Counted from the stretch's first letter, positions 1 through 8,848 are shown. The stretch: DNA of 36,100 bases from Pachysolen tannophilus NRRL Y-2460 (GCA_001661245.1 KV454013.1:687662-723761); one strand, 5' to 3'. Notes: a model not told the origin generated them from the sequence alone. Translations and numbers: made by a program.

Positions 1-661
1 AAAAAAAGAAAAAATTGATTGATGAGATTTCAGCTTTAGAAAGAAAACAAAAAAAAAAAAGAAAACAAAGGGAAAAATCCATATAGCCCCTGTAATTACA
101 AGGGCTTTGTGGTAATTACGTCATTTATTCCTAGAGCCCCAGTTAGGGTTTCAAGAGAAAAGATCAACAGCCCCTATCAATTACTTTTTAGTAACTTATC
201 ACACTACTTGCAACTTTCTCTTTTACTCTTTTTCTTTTTTACCCTCTTTTTAAGAAAAGTAAAAAAAATCGGTTTTCAATCTAGCAAACACTTTTTAACT
301 TTGCCATCGAGGAACATCACATCAAGTTACTTTTTGTTATAGGAAATTTTTATAATTTTATTAGAATTTTTAAAAAATTATAAAAATTATAAAAAATATA
401 GATATATATATATATTATATTATATTAAATTAAACTTAATTCAATTAAAGAATTTGTTTATAAAGAAATATTAAAATATTAAAATATTAAGATATATAAT
501 TGATCGATTTTAAATTTAATTTAATTTAAATTTTTCAATATTTTTAATTTTTAATTTCTAATTTTTTTTTTAAAAAATATAAAAGGAAAAATAATCAAAT
601 AAATAAATAAATCAAATTTTTATTTTTATTTTTTCTTTTTAATTTCTTCTTTGTTGGAATA
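1..661. promoter_or_regulatory. Gene-free upstream region of RTN1 with a palindromic motif cluster
   Basis: No ATG-initiated gene is convincing here; the longest open frame (109-342) starts at GTG and reads like T-rich spacer. The left part (about 80-180) holds a motif cluster: a 22-base near-palindrome at 85-106 (one mismatched pair), two copies of GTAATTAC exactly 20 bases apart (92-99, 112-119), AGCCCC three times, and TTAGGGTTT at 143-151, which resembles the Tbf1 site used in ribosomal protein promoters of several non-Saccharomyces yeasts. The cluster is about 500 bases from RTN1, so it may serve a gene to the left of the window. Bases 345-660 are almost pure A/T and form the immediate RTN1 leader. 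Confidence 0.5.
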
Positions 662-1564
662 ATGTCTTCTCCATCAGTTTGTTGTGGCGGTTCATGCGTC
701 TCCAAGAAATCAAATTCTTTACTTACTTGGAAGAATCCTGTTGAAACAGGTGCTATTTTTGGTTCAATTGTGGTTTCATTATTGGTTTTAAAATATGTCA
801 ATGTGATCAATTTATTATTCAGACTGTTATTTGTTATTTTATTAGGTTCTTCAATTGCAGAATATTCGGGAAAATTAATTACAGGTACAGGCTTTGTTAC
901 TAGATTTAGACCAGCTTATTCAAATTATTTTCAAAAAAATGCTGATTTAGTAAGCGCCCATTTTGCTCAATATTTAAATTTATTAGAAACTACTATTCAG
1001 GAGTTAATTTATGCTAAAAATATTGAAATTACATTAAAAGCAGGTGCATTATCTTATATTTTATTTAAACTCACATTATGGTTTTCTATTTTCACATTAT
1101 TACTTACTTCAACCATAGTTGCTTTTACTGCTCCTTTTATTTATGAAAATAATAAAAAACAAATTGATGAATTATTGGTCAAATATACAAAAATTTCAAA
1201 ACAAAAATTTTTTGAATTACAAGAAGTTGTAAAAGAAAAAGCAGAACCATTATTGGAAAAAGCTGGTCCTGTAGGAAATTTCATCAAATCAAAATTGGCT
1301 TCAAGTAGAACTGCTACATCAACAGTTAATGCTCCAGCTCCAAAGACAGATGGTACACCTGCATTTGGATCTTCCACAGGAGTTTCAGCTTCTACAGCAG
1401 ATTCTACCAATACAACCAATGCTAGATTTCCTTCGGTACCAGATTCAGAAGTTCCTACATCAACTCTTAACCATAAAGTTGAAAATAATTCAAATGAACC
1501 AATCGATATTAATGCTGCAGAATTAGCAGATTCTATCATTAAAAATAAAGCACACGCTTTATAA
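662..1564 (+). CDS. RTN1: Reticulon-like ER membrane-shaping protein (RTN1 family)
   Basis: A 300-residue protein of the reticulon family, which inserts as two hydrophobic hairpins in the tubular ER and curves the membrane. Seen: the reticulon-domain entry WKNPVETGA (about residues 23-31), a first hydrophobic hairpin at about 31-70, a hydrophilic loop, a second long hydrophobic stretch at about 125-160 ending in PFIYENNKKQID, then a basic and helical segment and a Ser/Thr/Ala-rich low-complexity tail. The match to S. cerevisiae Rtn1 (WKNP, the VNVI segment, PLIYD) is clear, and the length equals that protein's (about 295). The ATG at 662 is the first in frame and follows an A/T-rich leader. 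The single CTG codon aligns with Ile of yeast Rtn1, in a membrane segment. It converges on the complex I gene at 2563-2162. Function is inferred from family. Confidence 0.9.
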   Translation: MSSPSVCCGGSCVSKKSNSLLTWKNPVETGAIFGSIVVSLLVLKYVNVINLLFRLLFVILLGSSIAEYSGKLITGTGFVTRFRPAYSNYFQKNADLVSAHFAQYLNLLETTIQELIYAKNIEITLKAGALSYILFKLTLWFSIFTLLLTSTIVAFTAPFIYENNKKQIDELLVKYTKISKQKFFELQEVVKEKAEPLLEKAGPVGNFIKSKLASSRTATSTVNAPAPKTDGTPAFGSSTGVSASTADSTNTTNARFPSVPDSEVPTSTLNHKVENNSNEPIDINAAELADSIIKNKAHAL

Positions 1565-2161
1565 ACATGAATAAAGAAAAAAATATTTTTTTAAATAAGC
1601 AAGAGGCAGTCTTTTTTTTTTTTTTTTACTTTTGTTCAATCGAGAGAGCAGGAATAAATTAATCCTATCATTATAGTCATCAAGTTCTTTTATCTTTTTT
1701 TTTTTTTTTTTTTAATTTTTTTTATATTATTATTATTAATTTAACTCCTTGATTTCTGTGAGTGTTGTGTAGTTTTTTTTTTATTTTTATTTTTTATTTC
1801 ATTGCCGTGTTATTGACTAGTATATACTATATTTAATTTTGTCTCTCTGTTTTTGGTTGCTTTTTCAAGTTTTGTTAATTATTTTATTATAACTGAAGGA
1901 ATTCTTTCAGTGTAGCAAACAAGAGAAAAATTTTTAGTTTTTTTTTTTTTTTTTTTACTTTTTATACTTCCCTTATCTTATCTACTACAGTCGAACAAAT
2001 TGACTCCCTGAAAAGGGTTAAACAAAACCAATTAAAGAGTTATTACTAAAATAAATATATCATTCAATAAATAAAATAAATAAATAAAATAAATAAAATA
2101 AATAAAATAAATAAAATAAATAAAATAAATAAAATAAATAAAATAAATAAAATTATATAAA
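1565..2161. other. Convergent intergenic spacer, T-tracts and a minisatellite
   Basis: This lies between the 3' ends of RTN1 and the NDUFA5-like gene. It has several T-runs of 10-17 bases and no ORF or RNA motif I can support. The right end is the 9-base tandem repeat listed separately. Confidence 0.6.
2066..2153. repeat. 9-bp minisatellite, unit AAATAAATA
   Basis: About nine near-perfect tandem copies of AAATAAATA with one or two 4-base AATA slips at the left edge. The array ends about nine bases from the stop codon of the NDUFA5-like gene, so it probably forms most of that gene's 3' UTR and may hold poly(A) signals for both converging genes. Confidence 0.9.
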
Positions 2162-2563
2162 CTACTTTCTATCAAAATAAACCCATTGATCATCCAATGG
2201 TTTTTCTTGTAATTCCTCCCAACATTTCCATTCTGCTAATTTATTTGATAATTCATACTCTTCATAAGCTTGAACTAATAATTCCTCAATTAATCCATTT
2301 CCAATTTTATTTTCAATATTTTCAATAATTTCATTTTCTTCTACAATAGATAACCGATTTTTAGTCATTGTCTCAACAGATTTCTTATAAATAGATTCAT
2401 TTGGAAATTTTTCTTTTAAATTATCCAATGTTTTCTTATATAAAAGAATAAGTGGAGGTCTAGGATTAGGATGTTGAAATAATCCAGTTAACCCTGTAGG
2501 ATTACCTTTATTAGCCTTCACCAAAATTTCTTGAGCTTGTCTCAAATAAGAAAAATATTTCAT
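2162..2563 (-). CDS. NDUFA5: Mitochondrial complex I accessory subunit, NDUFA5/B13 family
   Basis: A 133-residue protein matching the ETC complex I NDUFA5 family (NUFM in Yarrowia, 29.9 kDa subunit in Neurospora), part of the matrix arm of NADH:ubiquinone oxidoreductase. Seen: GNPTGLTGL near residue 20, a conserved run of LYKKTLDNLKEKFPNESIYK type (about 42-61), an acidic helical middle, and the diagnostic C-terminus EWKCWEELQEKPLDDQWVYF, where the family has W-x2-W-x5-P-x2-DQW. Length suits the short yeast form. It has no obvious classical presequence. The ATG at 2563 sits at the start of an open frame preceded by A/T-rich spacer. It is divergent from ACB1 with a shared spacer of about 370 bases. 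Its presence implies a yeast that retains respiratory complex I. Confidence 0.87.
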   Translation of the reverse strand: MKYFSYLRQAQEILVKANKGNPTGLTGLFQHPNPRPPLILLYKKTLDNLKEKFPNESIYKKSVETMTKNRLSIVEENEIIENIENKIGNGLIEELLVQAYEEYELSNKLAEWKCWEELQEKPLDDQWVYFDRK

Positions 2564-2839
2564 TTTTTTATTTAATTCAATTGATTAAATCAATTGATCT
2601 CTCAATATATAAAAATAATAAATTTAAATTCAATCAATTATTAATAATAAAATATATAGTATATTTATCTCTTCTATATCACACCATCAAATAAAACCCC
2701 TCCAAAAACAAACAGCCCCAAAAATAATTCAATTTTTTTTAAGGAAAAAAACATCGTCAAAAAACAAGGGCTGGGTCGGGTTTATATGTGTGTGTGTTTT
2801 CTTCGTTGTCTCTTTCATATTACGAAGTTTGACCTACCA

Positions 2840-2870
<31 letters not shown>

Positions 2871-2931
2871 TTATTTATTAAATAAAAATTAATAAATATT
2901 AAAAGTTATAAAATTTAATAAGTTGTTTAAG
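2564..2931. promoter_or_regulatory. Divergent promoter of NDUFA5-like gene and ACB1
   Basis: This is a bidirectional spacer. It contains AACAGCCCC at 2711-2719 and an inverted CAGCCC (GGGCTG) at 2768-2773, a GT-repeat near 2787, and a (TA)n tract at about 2845-2872, roughly 60 bases before the ACB1 ATG. The TA tract could act as TATA element or nucleosome-poor DNA. No ORF is present. Confidence 0.55.
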
Positions 2932-3277
2932 ATGGTTTCACAAGAATTTACTGATAAAGTATGTAATTGAGTGTTTTTTTACTTTTTTTTTGTGATTTTT
3001 AAGTTAATCGCCGTTACTAACAAATTTTCTTTTTTTTCTTTAGGCAAAAACTGTTTCTGAATTATCCAAGAGACCAAACGATGATGAATTGTTGAAGTTA
3101 TACGGATTGTATAAGCAAGCTACTGTTGGCGATAACACTACCGAGAAACCAGGTATGTTTGATTTTAAAGGCAAGTTTAAATGGGAAGCCTGGAATAATG
3201 AAAAAGGTATTTCTCAGGAAGAAGCTGAAAAGCAATATATTGAATTTGCAGATCAAATGATTTCTAAATATAATTGA
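2932..3277 (+). CDS. ACB1: Acyl-CoA-binding protein ACB1, two exons
   Basis: Exon 1 is 2932-2958 (MVSQEFTDK) and exon 2 is 3044-3277, joined in phase 0 to give 86 residues, the normal ACBP length. The protein is a cytosolic four-helix bundle that binds and carries long-chain acyl-CoA. Seen after splicing: ELLKLYGLYKQATVGD, the ligand-pocket YKQAT motif, PGMFDFKGKFKWEAW with the conserved KxKWxAW core, and a YIEFADQMISKY C-terminus. The ORF that begins at the internal ATG at 3089 lacks helix 1, so the intron is needed. The 85-base intron has GTATGT, TACTAAC at 3015-3021 and TTTAG. The first ATG, at 2932, agrees with the usual MVSQ/FE start of yeast ACBPs. Confidence 0.96.
2959..3043 (+). other. 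ACB1 spliceosomal intron
   Basis: 85 bases with GTATGT at the 5' end, a perfect TACTAAC branch site at 3015-3021 and the 3' acceptor TTTAG at 3039-3043. It interrupts codons 9 and 10 in phase 0. It is the best consensus intron of the window and a reference for the others. Confidence 0.95.
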
Positions 3278-3476
3278 TATATAAGTTATGTTTCTTTCAA
3301 GAATTCTTTCAACAACAACAACAGCACCAAAAAAAAAGAAAAAAAAAAAATTTTGAAAGCATAATAATTGAAAAGTCTCTTTAGGCTGGCTCTCTTGCTT
3401 TTATCAACTAGTTTATGGGTTAATTGAAAAAAAAAAAAAAGAAGAAGAAAAAAAACACAAAAAAAGGCAAAGATGT

Positions 3477-4091
3477 TTATTCATTTTTTTTAGATTTTAA
3501 AAATTCCATCTGTAGTAAATTTGTAATTCTTTTCGTAAAATCAATAAATATGATGGCAGGTATTAAAAAAGTTGGAAAATAAACAAAAATTAAATTTATA
3601 ACTTCTCCATTTGTTAATCCATTCTCTGGTCCTTTAAAATAAACATAAAATAAACATACCAAAGTTGTTAATGAAGCATTGAATCCATAAATCAAATTAC
3701 AAACATATAGTTTTGGATTTGGAGTAACAGTTACCGAAAATTTTTTTTTCAAAAATGTAATACAATAGTAAATGAAAAATGGTAATTGGAATAAAATTTC
3801 AATCAATCCAAAAATCTTTAACCATAATTCAACATCACCAGCTAATAAGAAATCATTATTGCTTGAAATGTGGAAAGATAATATAGTTTTCTGTAATTCC
3901 AATTGAAATTCTTTTGGTATAACTAATGTTGAATCAATCAAAACAGTTATCGGTATATGGATTAAACTAAATAAATAAAAGTTAGCAATTAACGTCTATA
4001 CATATATAATCATCTATCATCATCATCATCATTATAACATGGCTTACTAATATAAGAAGTAGAATCTATCTAGAAATTGTTGTGAACTCAT
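3477..4091 (-). CDS. EMA19: EXPERA/TMEM97-family ER membrane protein (EMA19-like), two exons
   Basis: Exon 1 is 4091-4048 and exon 2 is 3966-3477, giving 177 residues, close to human TMEM97 (176). Exon 1 encodes MSSQQFLDRFYFLY; the spliced junction reads YFLYYLIHIPITVLID, matching the TMEM97 start (YFLSHIPITLFMD). The open part alone begins at a TTG and lacks the first membrane segment, so the upstream exon is required. Four hydrophobic segments follow the family pattern, including VELWLKIFGLIEILFQLPFF and PTFLIPAIIFI, ending in a lysine-rich tail. The family includes the sigma-2 receptor (sterol/NPC1-linked) and yeast Ema19 (YLR050C), an ER protein linked to handling of mistargeted mitochondrial precursors. 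The exact role here is inferred. It is divergent from HST2, separated by about 190 bases. Confidence 0.9.
3967..4047 (-). other. Intron of the EMA19-like gene
   Basis: 81 bases read on the minus strand: GTAAGC donor at 4047, branch-like TGCTAAC at 3987-3981, and TTTAG acceptor ending at 3967. It splits a codon after its second base (TA|T, Tyr). The donor is off consensus (GTAAGC rather than GTATGT), but phase and protein alignment agree. Confidence 0.85.
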
Positions 4092-4269
4092 TTTTATCCT
4101 TGTTGTATAAATTTAATGTATCACATATATTTATGTGTTGAAATGAAAATAATTTTGCAACCCGTTTTAAATTATACTATACATAATATAATATAAAATA
4201 TATATAAATATAAATATATATATATATTTATTTATATTTATTTATATACAAAATCTATAGTCTACTTCT

Positions 4270-4311
4270 ATGATTTTTCCCGAATGTGTTCTGCTACGGA
4301 GAAATCTTTAA
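4270..4311 (+). other. Possible 13-codon uORF overlapping the HST2 start
   Basis: An ATG at 4270 lies 14 bases before the HST2 ATG in another frame and stops at 4309-4311, inside the HST2 coding region. If the mRNA starts upstream of 4270, ribosomes initiating here would bypass the HST2 start, lowering its translation. No transcription start is visible from sequence, so this is only a possibility. Confidence 0.35.
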
Positions 4312-5411
4312 ATCCATTGGTAAAACTTATTCAAAAAGTATTACAAGAAAATGATCCATCATTGAAAGTTGTATTTCTGGTAGGCGCTGGTATTTCTACA
4401 TCTGCTGGTATACCCGATTTCCGCTCTCCCAAAACTGGTTTATATCATAATTTATCTAAATTGAATTTGCCATACCCAGAACTGGTTTTCGATATTGATT
4501 TTTTTGCTAAAAATCCAAAACCTTTTAATTTATTGTGTAATGAATTATATCCGGGGAAATTTTTACCTACAAAATTTCATTATTTAATTAAACTTTTCCA
4601 TGATAAGAATTTACTTAAAAGATGTTATACTCAAAATATTGATAATTTAGAAAGACTTGCTGGGTTGCCGGATGATAAGGTTGTTGAAGCTCATGGTTCG
4701 TTTGTGAAAAATCATTGCATCAAATGCCATGAAGAATTGAGTATTAAAGAATTTCGTTCGTTCTTAGTTAAAGATGAGATACCTAAATGTTCCAAGTGTA
4801 AAAATTATGTTAAGCCAGATATAGTATTTTTCGGCGAAGCTTTACCTCATGAGTTTTTTGATAAATGGGATGAAGATTTAAGCGATGGAATTGATGTTTG
4901 TATTGTTGCTGGTACTTCATTACAAGTATATCCATTTGCAACATTACCAGGAGAGACTCCAGACTCTACATGGAGAATCTTAATTAATAGAGAAAAATGT
5001 GGCGATTTTGAAATGAATAGTAGGAAAAAAGATTTAGTATTATTGGGGGATGCTGATGAAATTGCTTCCATGCTTATCAAGCAGTTGGGGTGGGAAGATG
5101 ATTTAAATAAGTTGCTTGAAAATGGCCGTGCGCTATTGAAAGAGAATAAACTTACATTATTCAAAGATGAAGAATTAATAGTGGAAACAGCTGAGGAAAG
5201 ATCTAAAGAGTTGGCTAAGGAAATTGCAGAAGTTGAAACCGCAGAGGAAAAGAAGCCTATCGAAGAAGATAAGAATGTTACTGAACTTCTCGGTGAAATC
5301 GAAAAATTGGATATTGGTTCAAAAAATGACAATGCTAACAAAGATAGTAAAGGAAAAGATAATGAGGAAAAGAATATTAAGGAGAAAGATGCCGAGGATA
5401 AAAAAAGATAG
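4284..5411 (+). CDS. HST2: NAD-dependent protein deacetylase HST2 (class I sirtuin)
   Basis: 375 residues. Removes acetyl groups from lysines using NAD+; yeast Hst2 is mainly cytoplasmic and acts on histone H4 K16 and other targets. Seen: the NAD-binding GAGIS motif (34-38), GIPDFRSP (42-49), TQNID (116-120), catalytic His137 in EAHGSF, a four-cysteine zinc site (C145, C148, C169, C172), KPDIVFFGE (177-185) and GTSLQVYPFA (210-219). After the catalytic domain (to about 275) comes an acidic/lysine-rich tail of about 100 residues, where yeast Hst2 has its regulatory C-terminus. LPYPELVFD at 62-70 has CTG-encoded residue 67 where the family has Ala. It converges on the Rieske gene with 212 bases between stops. 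Confidence 0.96.
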   Translation: MCSATEKSLNPLVKLIQKVLQENDPSLKVVFLVGAGISTSAGIPDFRSPKTGLYHNLSKLNLPYPELVFDIDFFAKNPKPFNLLCNELYPGKFLPTKFHYLIKLFHDKNLLKRCYTQNIDNLERLAGLPDDKVVEAHGSFVKNHCIKCHEELSIKEFRSFLVKDEIPKCSKCKNYVKPDIVFFGEALPHEFFDKWDEDLSDGIDVCIVAGTSLQVYPFATLPGETPDSTWRILINREKCGDFEMNSRKKDLVLLGDADEIASMLIKQLGWEDDLNKLLENGRALLKENKLTLFKDEELIVETAEERSKELAKEIAEVETAEEKKPIEEDKNVTELLGEIEKLDIGSKNDNANKDSKGKDNEEKNIKEKDAEDKKR

Positions 5412-5623
5412 CGATTACAAATTTGATAACTGATAATATAAATTACGTTGGACTTATTAGTGAGCCAACCAGAAATATTTTTCATTCAAAATTCACAAAA
5501 TATCTTAACTCAATATTTCAGACAATAATAAATACTTAAAAATAAAAATAAAAATAAAATAAAAAAAGAATATATACCACTTACTTTTAAAAAACTCATC
5601 CAATTTGTAGATATACCTGCCAT

Positions 5624-6988
5624 CTACCATTGCATAAACTCTGTCTCAGGGTTTGAACCTTGACATTCAACTTCTTTACAAAAATCTTCCAATTCCAGAG
5701 CTTCATCTGACTGTTTCTTACCACCAACATAAGCTGGATTAATTGGCTTTCCAGCTTCTTTTTCCTTTGCCCAATGTTCTTTTACCATTTCTTTAACAAT
5801 TTTTTGGTAAAATAAGACACCATTTTCCTTTTTAGGGTGCAAGTATCCTGTAGAGTAAACACCTTCATTTAAATTTTTTTGTGTTAATTCACACAAGTTG
5901 AAGTCTTCCAATTCAACAAGCTGTAAGAAATCAACAAATTCCTTTTTCTTGTCATCAGCTAAACCTTTCTTGGTGAAAATATCATATTGCAAGATTGTAT
6001 GAGTTGCAGTGATTGGTAAAACTCTAATAGAATACCAAGCTGGAGAATAGCAATTTACACCATTACTTGGATACAAGTAAACCCATAAACCATTAAATTC
6101 CCCACCTGGGTTTTCCTTCTTACCTTCTTTCTTCAGTGGTTTTGCTTCATTTTTCTTTTTACCGAAACCAAACCAAGAAGAATTATTTTCATCTTCATCA
6201 TCATTGTCTTCAGGTATTTCAACTTCTTCTTTAACAATTTCTGCATAATGTCTGCAGTAGTTATTTTTTGGTACAACTTTATAAGTAGACATCTTAAAAG
6301 CTGCATTAAGACCTGGATGAGCAGTTGGACAATGATAACACTCTTGATAACCGTCCATCAAAGTTTTCCAATTGAACTGACCATCCAACTCATAACTCAT
6401 GTGATATTCATAATCTGAGAAATCGTACTCGTGCATTTCATCTTGTAAACCTTTATACCAATCATCAAAGGGAATTGGACCTTCCTCAGTTGCATCGAAA
6501 TTGACAAAGATTAAACCTTGATCAGTAACATGAGTTCTAATACCAAATAATCCATTCTCTTCTTTCTTAAAACCTTGAACATCGTCAAAATGTGGTGCTT
6601 TAGTCAAATTACCATCTGCATTATACGACCAACCATGATATTTACAACCAAGGATAACTGAAGAACCTTTCTCCTTTCTTACAACTGGATAAGCTCTGTG
6701 ACGACAAACGTTATGAAAAGCTTTGATTTCATTACTTTTGGTCTTAATTAAGAAAAAATTAATACCAGTGACGTTATAACTGAAATAATCACCTGCTTTC
6801 TTAAACCTTGAAGCATGAGCTGTATATAACCATGTCTTGTGGAAAATAGCTCTTTTCTCTAATTCAAAAATTTTTTCAGAAGTCCACCATGAAGCAGGTA
6901 ATGTATGCTCACCTGGCATTAAAACTTCTTGTACTTGATCTACTTGCGATGGTACAGGTTGAACTTCTGCAATACTTGCTGCTGACAT
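5624..6988 (-). CDS. Rieske-type non-heme iron oxygenase, choline monooxygenase-like
   Basis: 454 residues. A Rieske [2Fe-2S] domain is set by C95-x-H97 and C115-x2-H118 (CRH... CKYHGW). The catalytic domain has the mononuclear iron triad: H219 and H224 in ECYHCPTAH, and Asp362 in ELEDFNLCE. NWKTLMDGYQECYH resembles the choline monooxygenase/carnitine oxygenase branch of ring-hydroxylating-oxygenase alpha subunits. An acidic then lysine-rich insert at about 256-295 separates the catalytic halves and looks like a surface loop. Such enzymes hydroxylate or N-demethylate small quaternary amines or aromatics using electrons from a separate reductase; no reductase gene is nearby and no presequence is obvious. 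S. cerevisiae has no counterpart. The substrate cannot be assigned. The first ATG of the frame is used. The long 5' spacer suggests dedicated regulation. Confidence 0.9.
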   Translation of the reverse strand: MSAASIAEVQPVPSQVDQVQEVLMPGEHTLPASWWTSEKIFELEKRAIFHKTWLYTAHASRFKKAGDYFSYNVTGINFFLIKTKSNEIKAFHNVCRHRAYPVVRKEKGSSVILGCKYHGWSYNADGNLTKAPHFDDVQGFKKEENGLFGIRTHVTDQGLIFVNFDATEEGPIPFDDWYKGLQDEMHEYDFSDYEYHMSYELDGQFNWKTLMDGYQECYHCPTAHPGLNAAFKMSTYKVVPKNNYCRHYAEIVKEEVEIPEDNDDEDENNSSWFGFGKKKNEAKPLKKEGKKENPGGEFNGLWVYLYPSNGVNCYSPAWYSIRVLPITATHTILQYDIFTKKGLADDKKKEFVDFLQLVELEDFNLCELTQKNLNEGVYSTGYLHPKKENGVLFYQKIVKEMVKEHWAKEKEAGKPINPAYVGGKKQSDEALELEDFCKEVECQGSNPETEFMQW

Positions 6989-8848
6989 TTTTCACGGCAC
7001 TAATACTTTGGTACTATAGTTATTAAGAACTACAATATTTTACAAAAATCTTATAATCATCTGGGGGGGAAATATTACAAGAATATATACTTCTTACTTC
7101 CCCAGGAAATCATGTACCAGATTGGGAAAGCACTTTCATATTATCATTATCATAAATAATTTTTACTATTGATTCCTTAAACCGTTAGTGCAATTCCTGT
7201 CAAGCAGAGATAGCATCTTATTACTGATAGCGGCGACAGCTGTCAAGACGCAGGATTTATCTCTTATCATTTTTTCCCAATTTGGTAAAAATAAACCGGG
7301 CGCACTACTTTTTTTGGGTGGTAATCATCTTTCGTGGGATTGGCAGGACGATTGTGAGAACGATGGGAAGGACAATGGGCGGAGACTAGTAGGGCCAGGG
7401 CCAGCGACTAGTAAGGAAGGGGGTAAGATGGATAAGCCAACAAACAAATGAGCCTGTTCACCAATATTATATTCTTGGCTATATTTACCGAAAGTTCCTG
7501 TTTTCAAGATCTGTTAGTTATGTCTTTAAAGTCGTCAGCGATAGCCTGATCCAGTATATCTATATCTTGTGTTTATACACCATTCTTCTCCTCGTCTCTT
7601 TTCCTATTTCTGTAAATTATTACTAGTCTATGAATGATTGATAAAAGCACAGTTTCCAAAAAAAGTATTAGACCTACTGGGGAGGTTACTCTCTTTGGAT
7701 ATTTTGAAAGATACGTGGGCTAGTAGCTCGAAGCTAAGATTAGTGTATGAGTTGCCTGGTTCTTCTTATTGGCTGTATACGGATTTTGCGATATGACCAA
7801 CTGATTATCAGTTCAGTAACCTTATTGTTGGCCCAGTTCAATTGAAACAAAGCAAAATGACAACCAATATCTACAATGTTATCTTAATTATTTTCAACAA
7901 CAGGTAGTTGCTCCTCAAGATATCAATCATCCATCCAGCATTATTTGGAAAATCAGTATAAATGAAAAAGAAAAAAATCACTAACTAGATGATGATATTC
8001 ATTAGCTCAAGAAAACAGCTCATTCTAAAGAATTGTTTGTTTCTAATTTAAAACTCCCAAGATAAACCACATCTCCACCCTAATATTGCAGATGTATATC
8101 ACTCAAAAAGAATAAAAGCCGATCAATCAAAATAACTAAATTATTTGTAAGTTTAGCAACATGTGCTTCCCCAAATGATGTAATTTCCAAAACTAATATT
8201 CAACCGCCAAAACTTGTTGTTCAAATAATAGATCAAAAGCATTAATTAAAACCTTGATATGTCTAAGAAATGTAATATAAAAATCAACTTTTTTCTTCTC
8301 GTGATAAGTTTGAAAAAAAAAATATTAAATTGCAGTTCTTACTTCACTTCAGAAGCATCCTCATCATTTCTCAGACAACTTTAAATCGAGAAGATTAAAA
8401 TTATATCCAAAAAATATATGATATTATTAATTAAGATCACGGCCATAAAGATGCAAGGTATCTCTAATTTTCCTTTTAAGTAGTCGTATCGATAAGGAAA
8501 GCCTTCACTTTTCGGAATGGTGCAAGGTGCCGGAATATAAAATACGATATCAGATAAACGTTAGGTTATTATATTATTTCCTAGAGCGCATCTATAGATG
8601 ACCTAAAGTTAACCATCTACACATCCCACACCACATCAAATATATATTTGATTTCATTTATTTTACTGTTTCCATTTCAATTTTCATTTATTATTTTACT
8701 TAAATCGTAAACATTAAATTCTATAGAGCATTCATTACAGTATGGTTACAATAATATAATAACAACAACAAGCAAAAAAGAGAAAGAGAGAAAGACAAAC
8801 AAGACAAAAAAAAAAAGTATATAAATATGCAGTTGTGACTTTTAGTCA
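6989..8848. promoter_or_regulatory. 1.86 kb gene-free spacer, upstream of the Rieske oxygenase gene
   Basis: This is the longest non-coding stretch of the window, between the 3' end of the protease gene (8849) and the Rieske ATG (6988, minus strand). Short open frames (for example 7188-7451, GTG start) look like chance. Visible elements are an imperfect inverted repeat CTGGGGGGGAA / TTCCCCAG (7061-7071, 7098-7105), direct repeats of GACTAGTA (7384-7391, 7406-7413) in a locally GC-rich patch, and CGGAAT twice, 18 bases apart (8513-8518, 8531-8536), a spacing style compatible with zinc-cluster regulators. A TATAAG-like element lies on the minus strand near 7054. I see no tRNA B box or snoRNA boxes. 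Confidence 0.5.

Noticed and set aside
109-342. 77-codon open frame
   Set aside because: It starts at GTG, is T-tract rich, and overlaps the motif cluster; no family resemblance.
4847-5485. 212-codon frame antisense to HST2
   Set aside because: It mirrors the biased codons of the Lys/Glu-rich HST2 tail as a Ser/Leu/Phe-rich shadow; HST2 is certain.
7188-7451. 87-codon frame upstream of the Rieske gene
   Set aside because: GTG start and no recognisable protein features beyond a locally GC-rich patch.
7740-8557. Minus-strand peptide-like stretches of 38-52 codons in several frames, suggesting a decayed gene
   Set aside because: At this A/T content about five open stretches of that size are expected by chance in the three frames, and no stretch matched a family I know. 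A pseudogene cannot be claimed.
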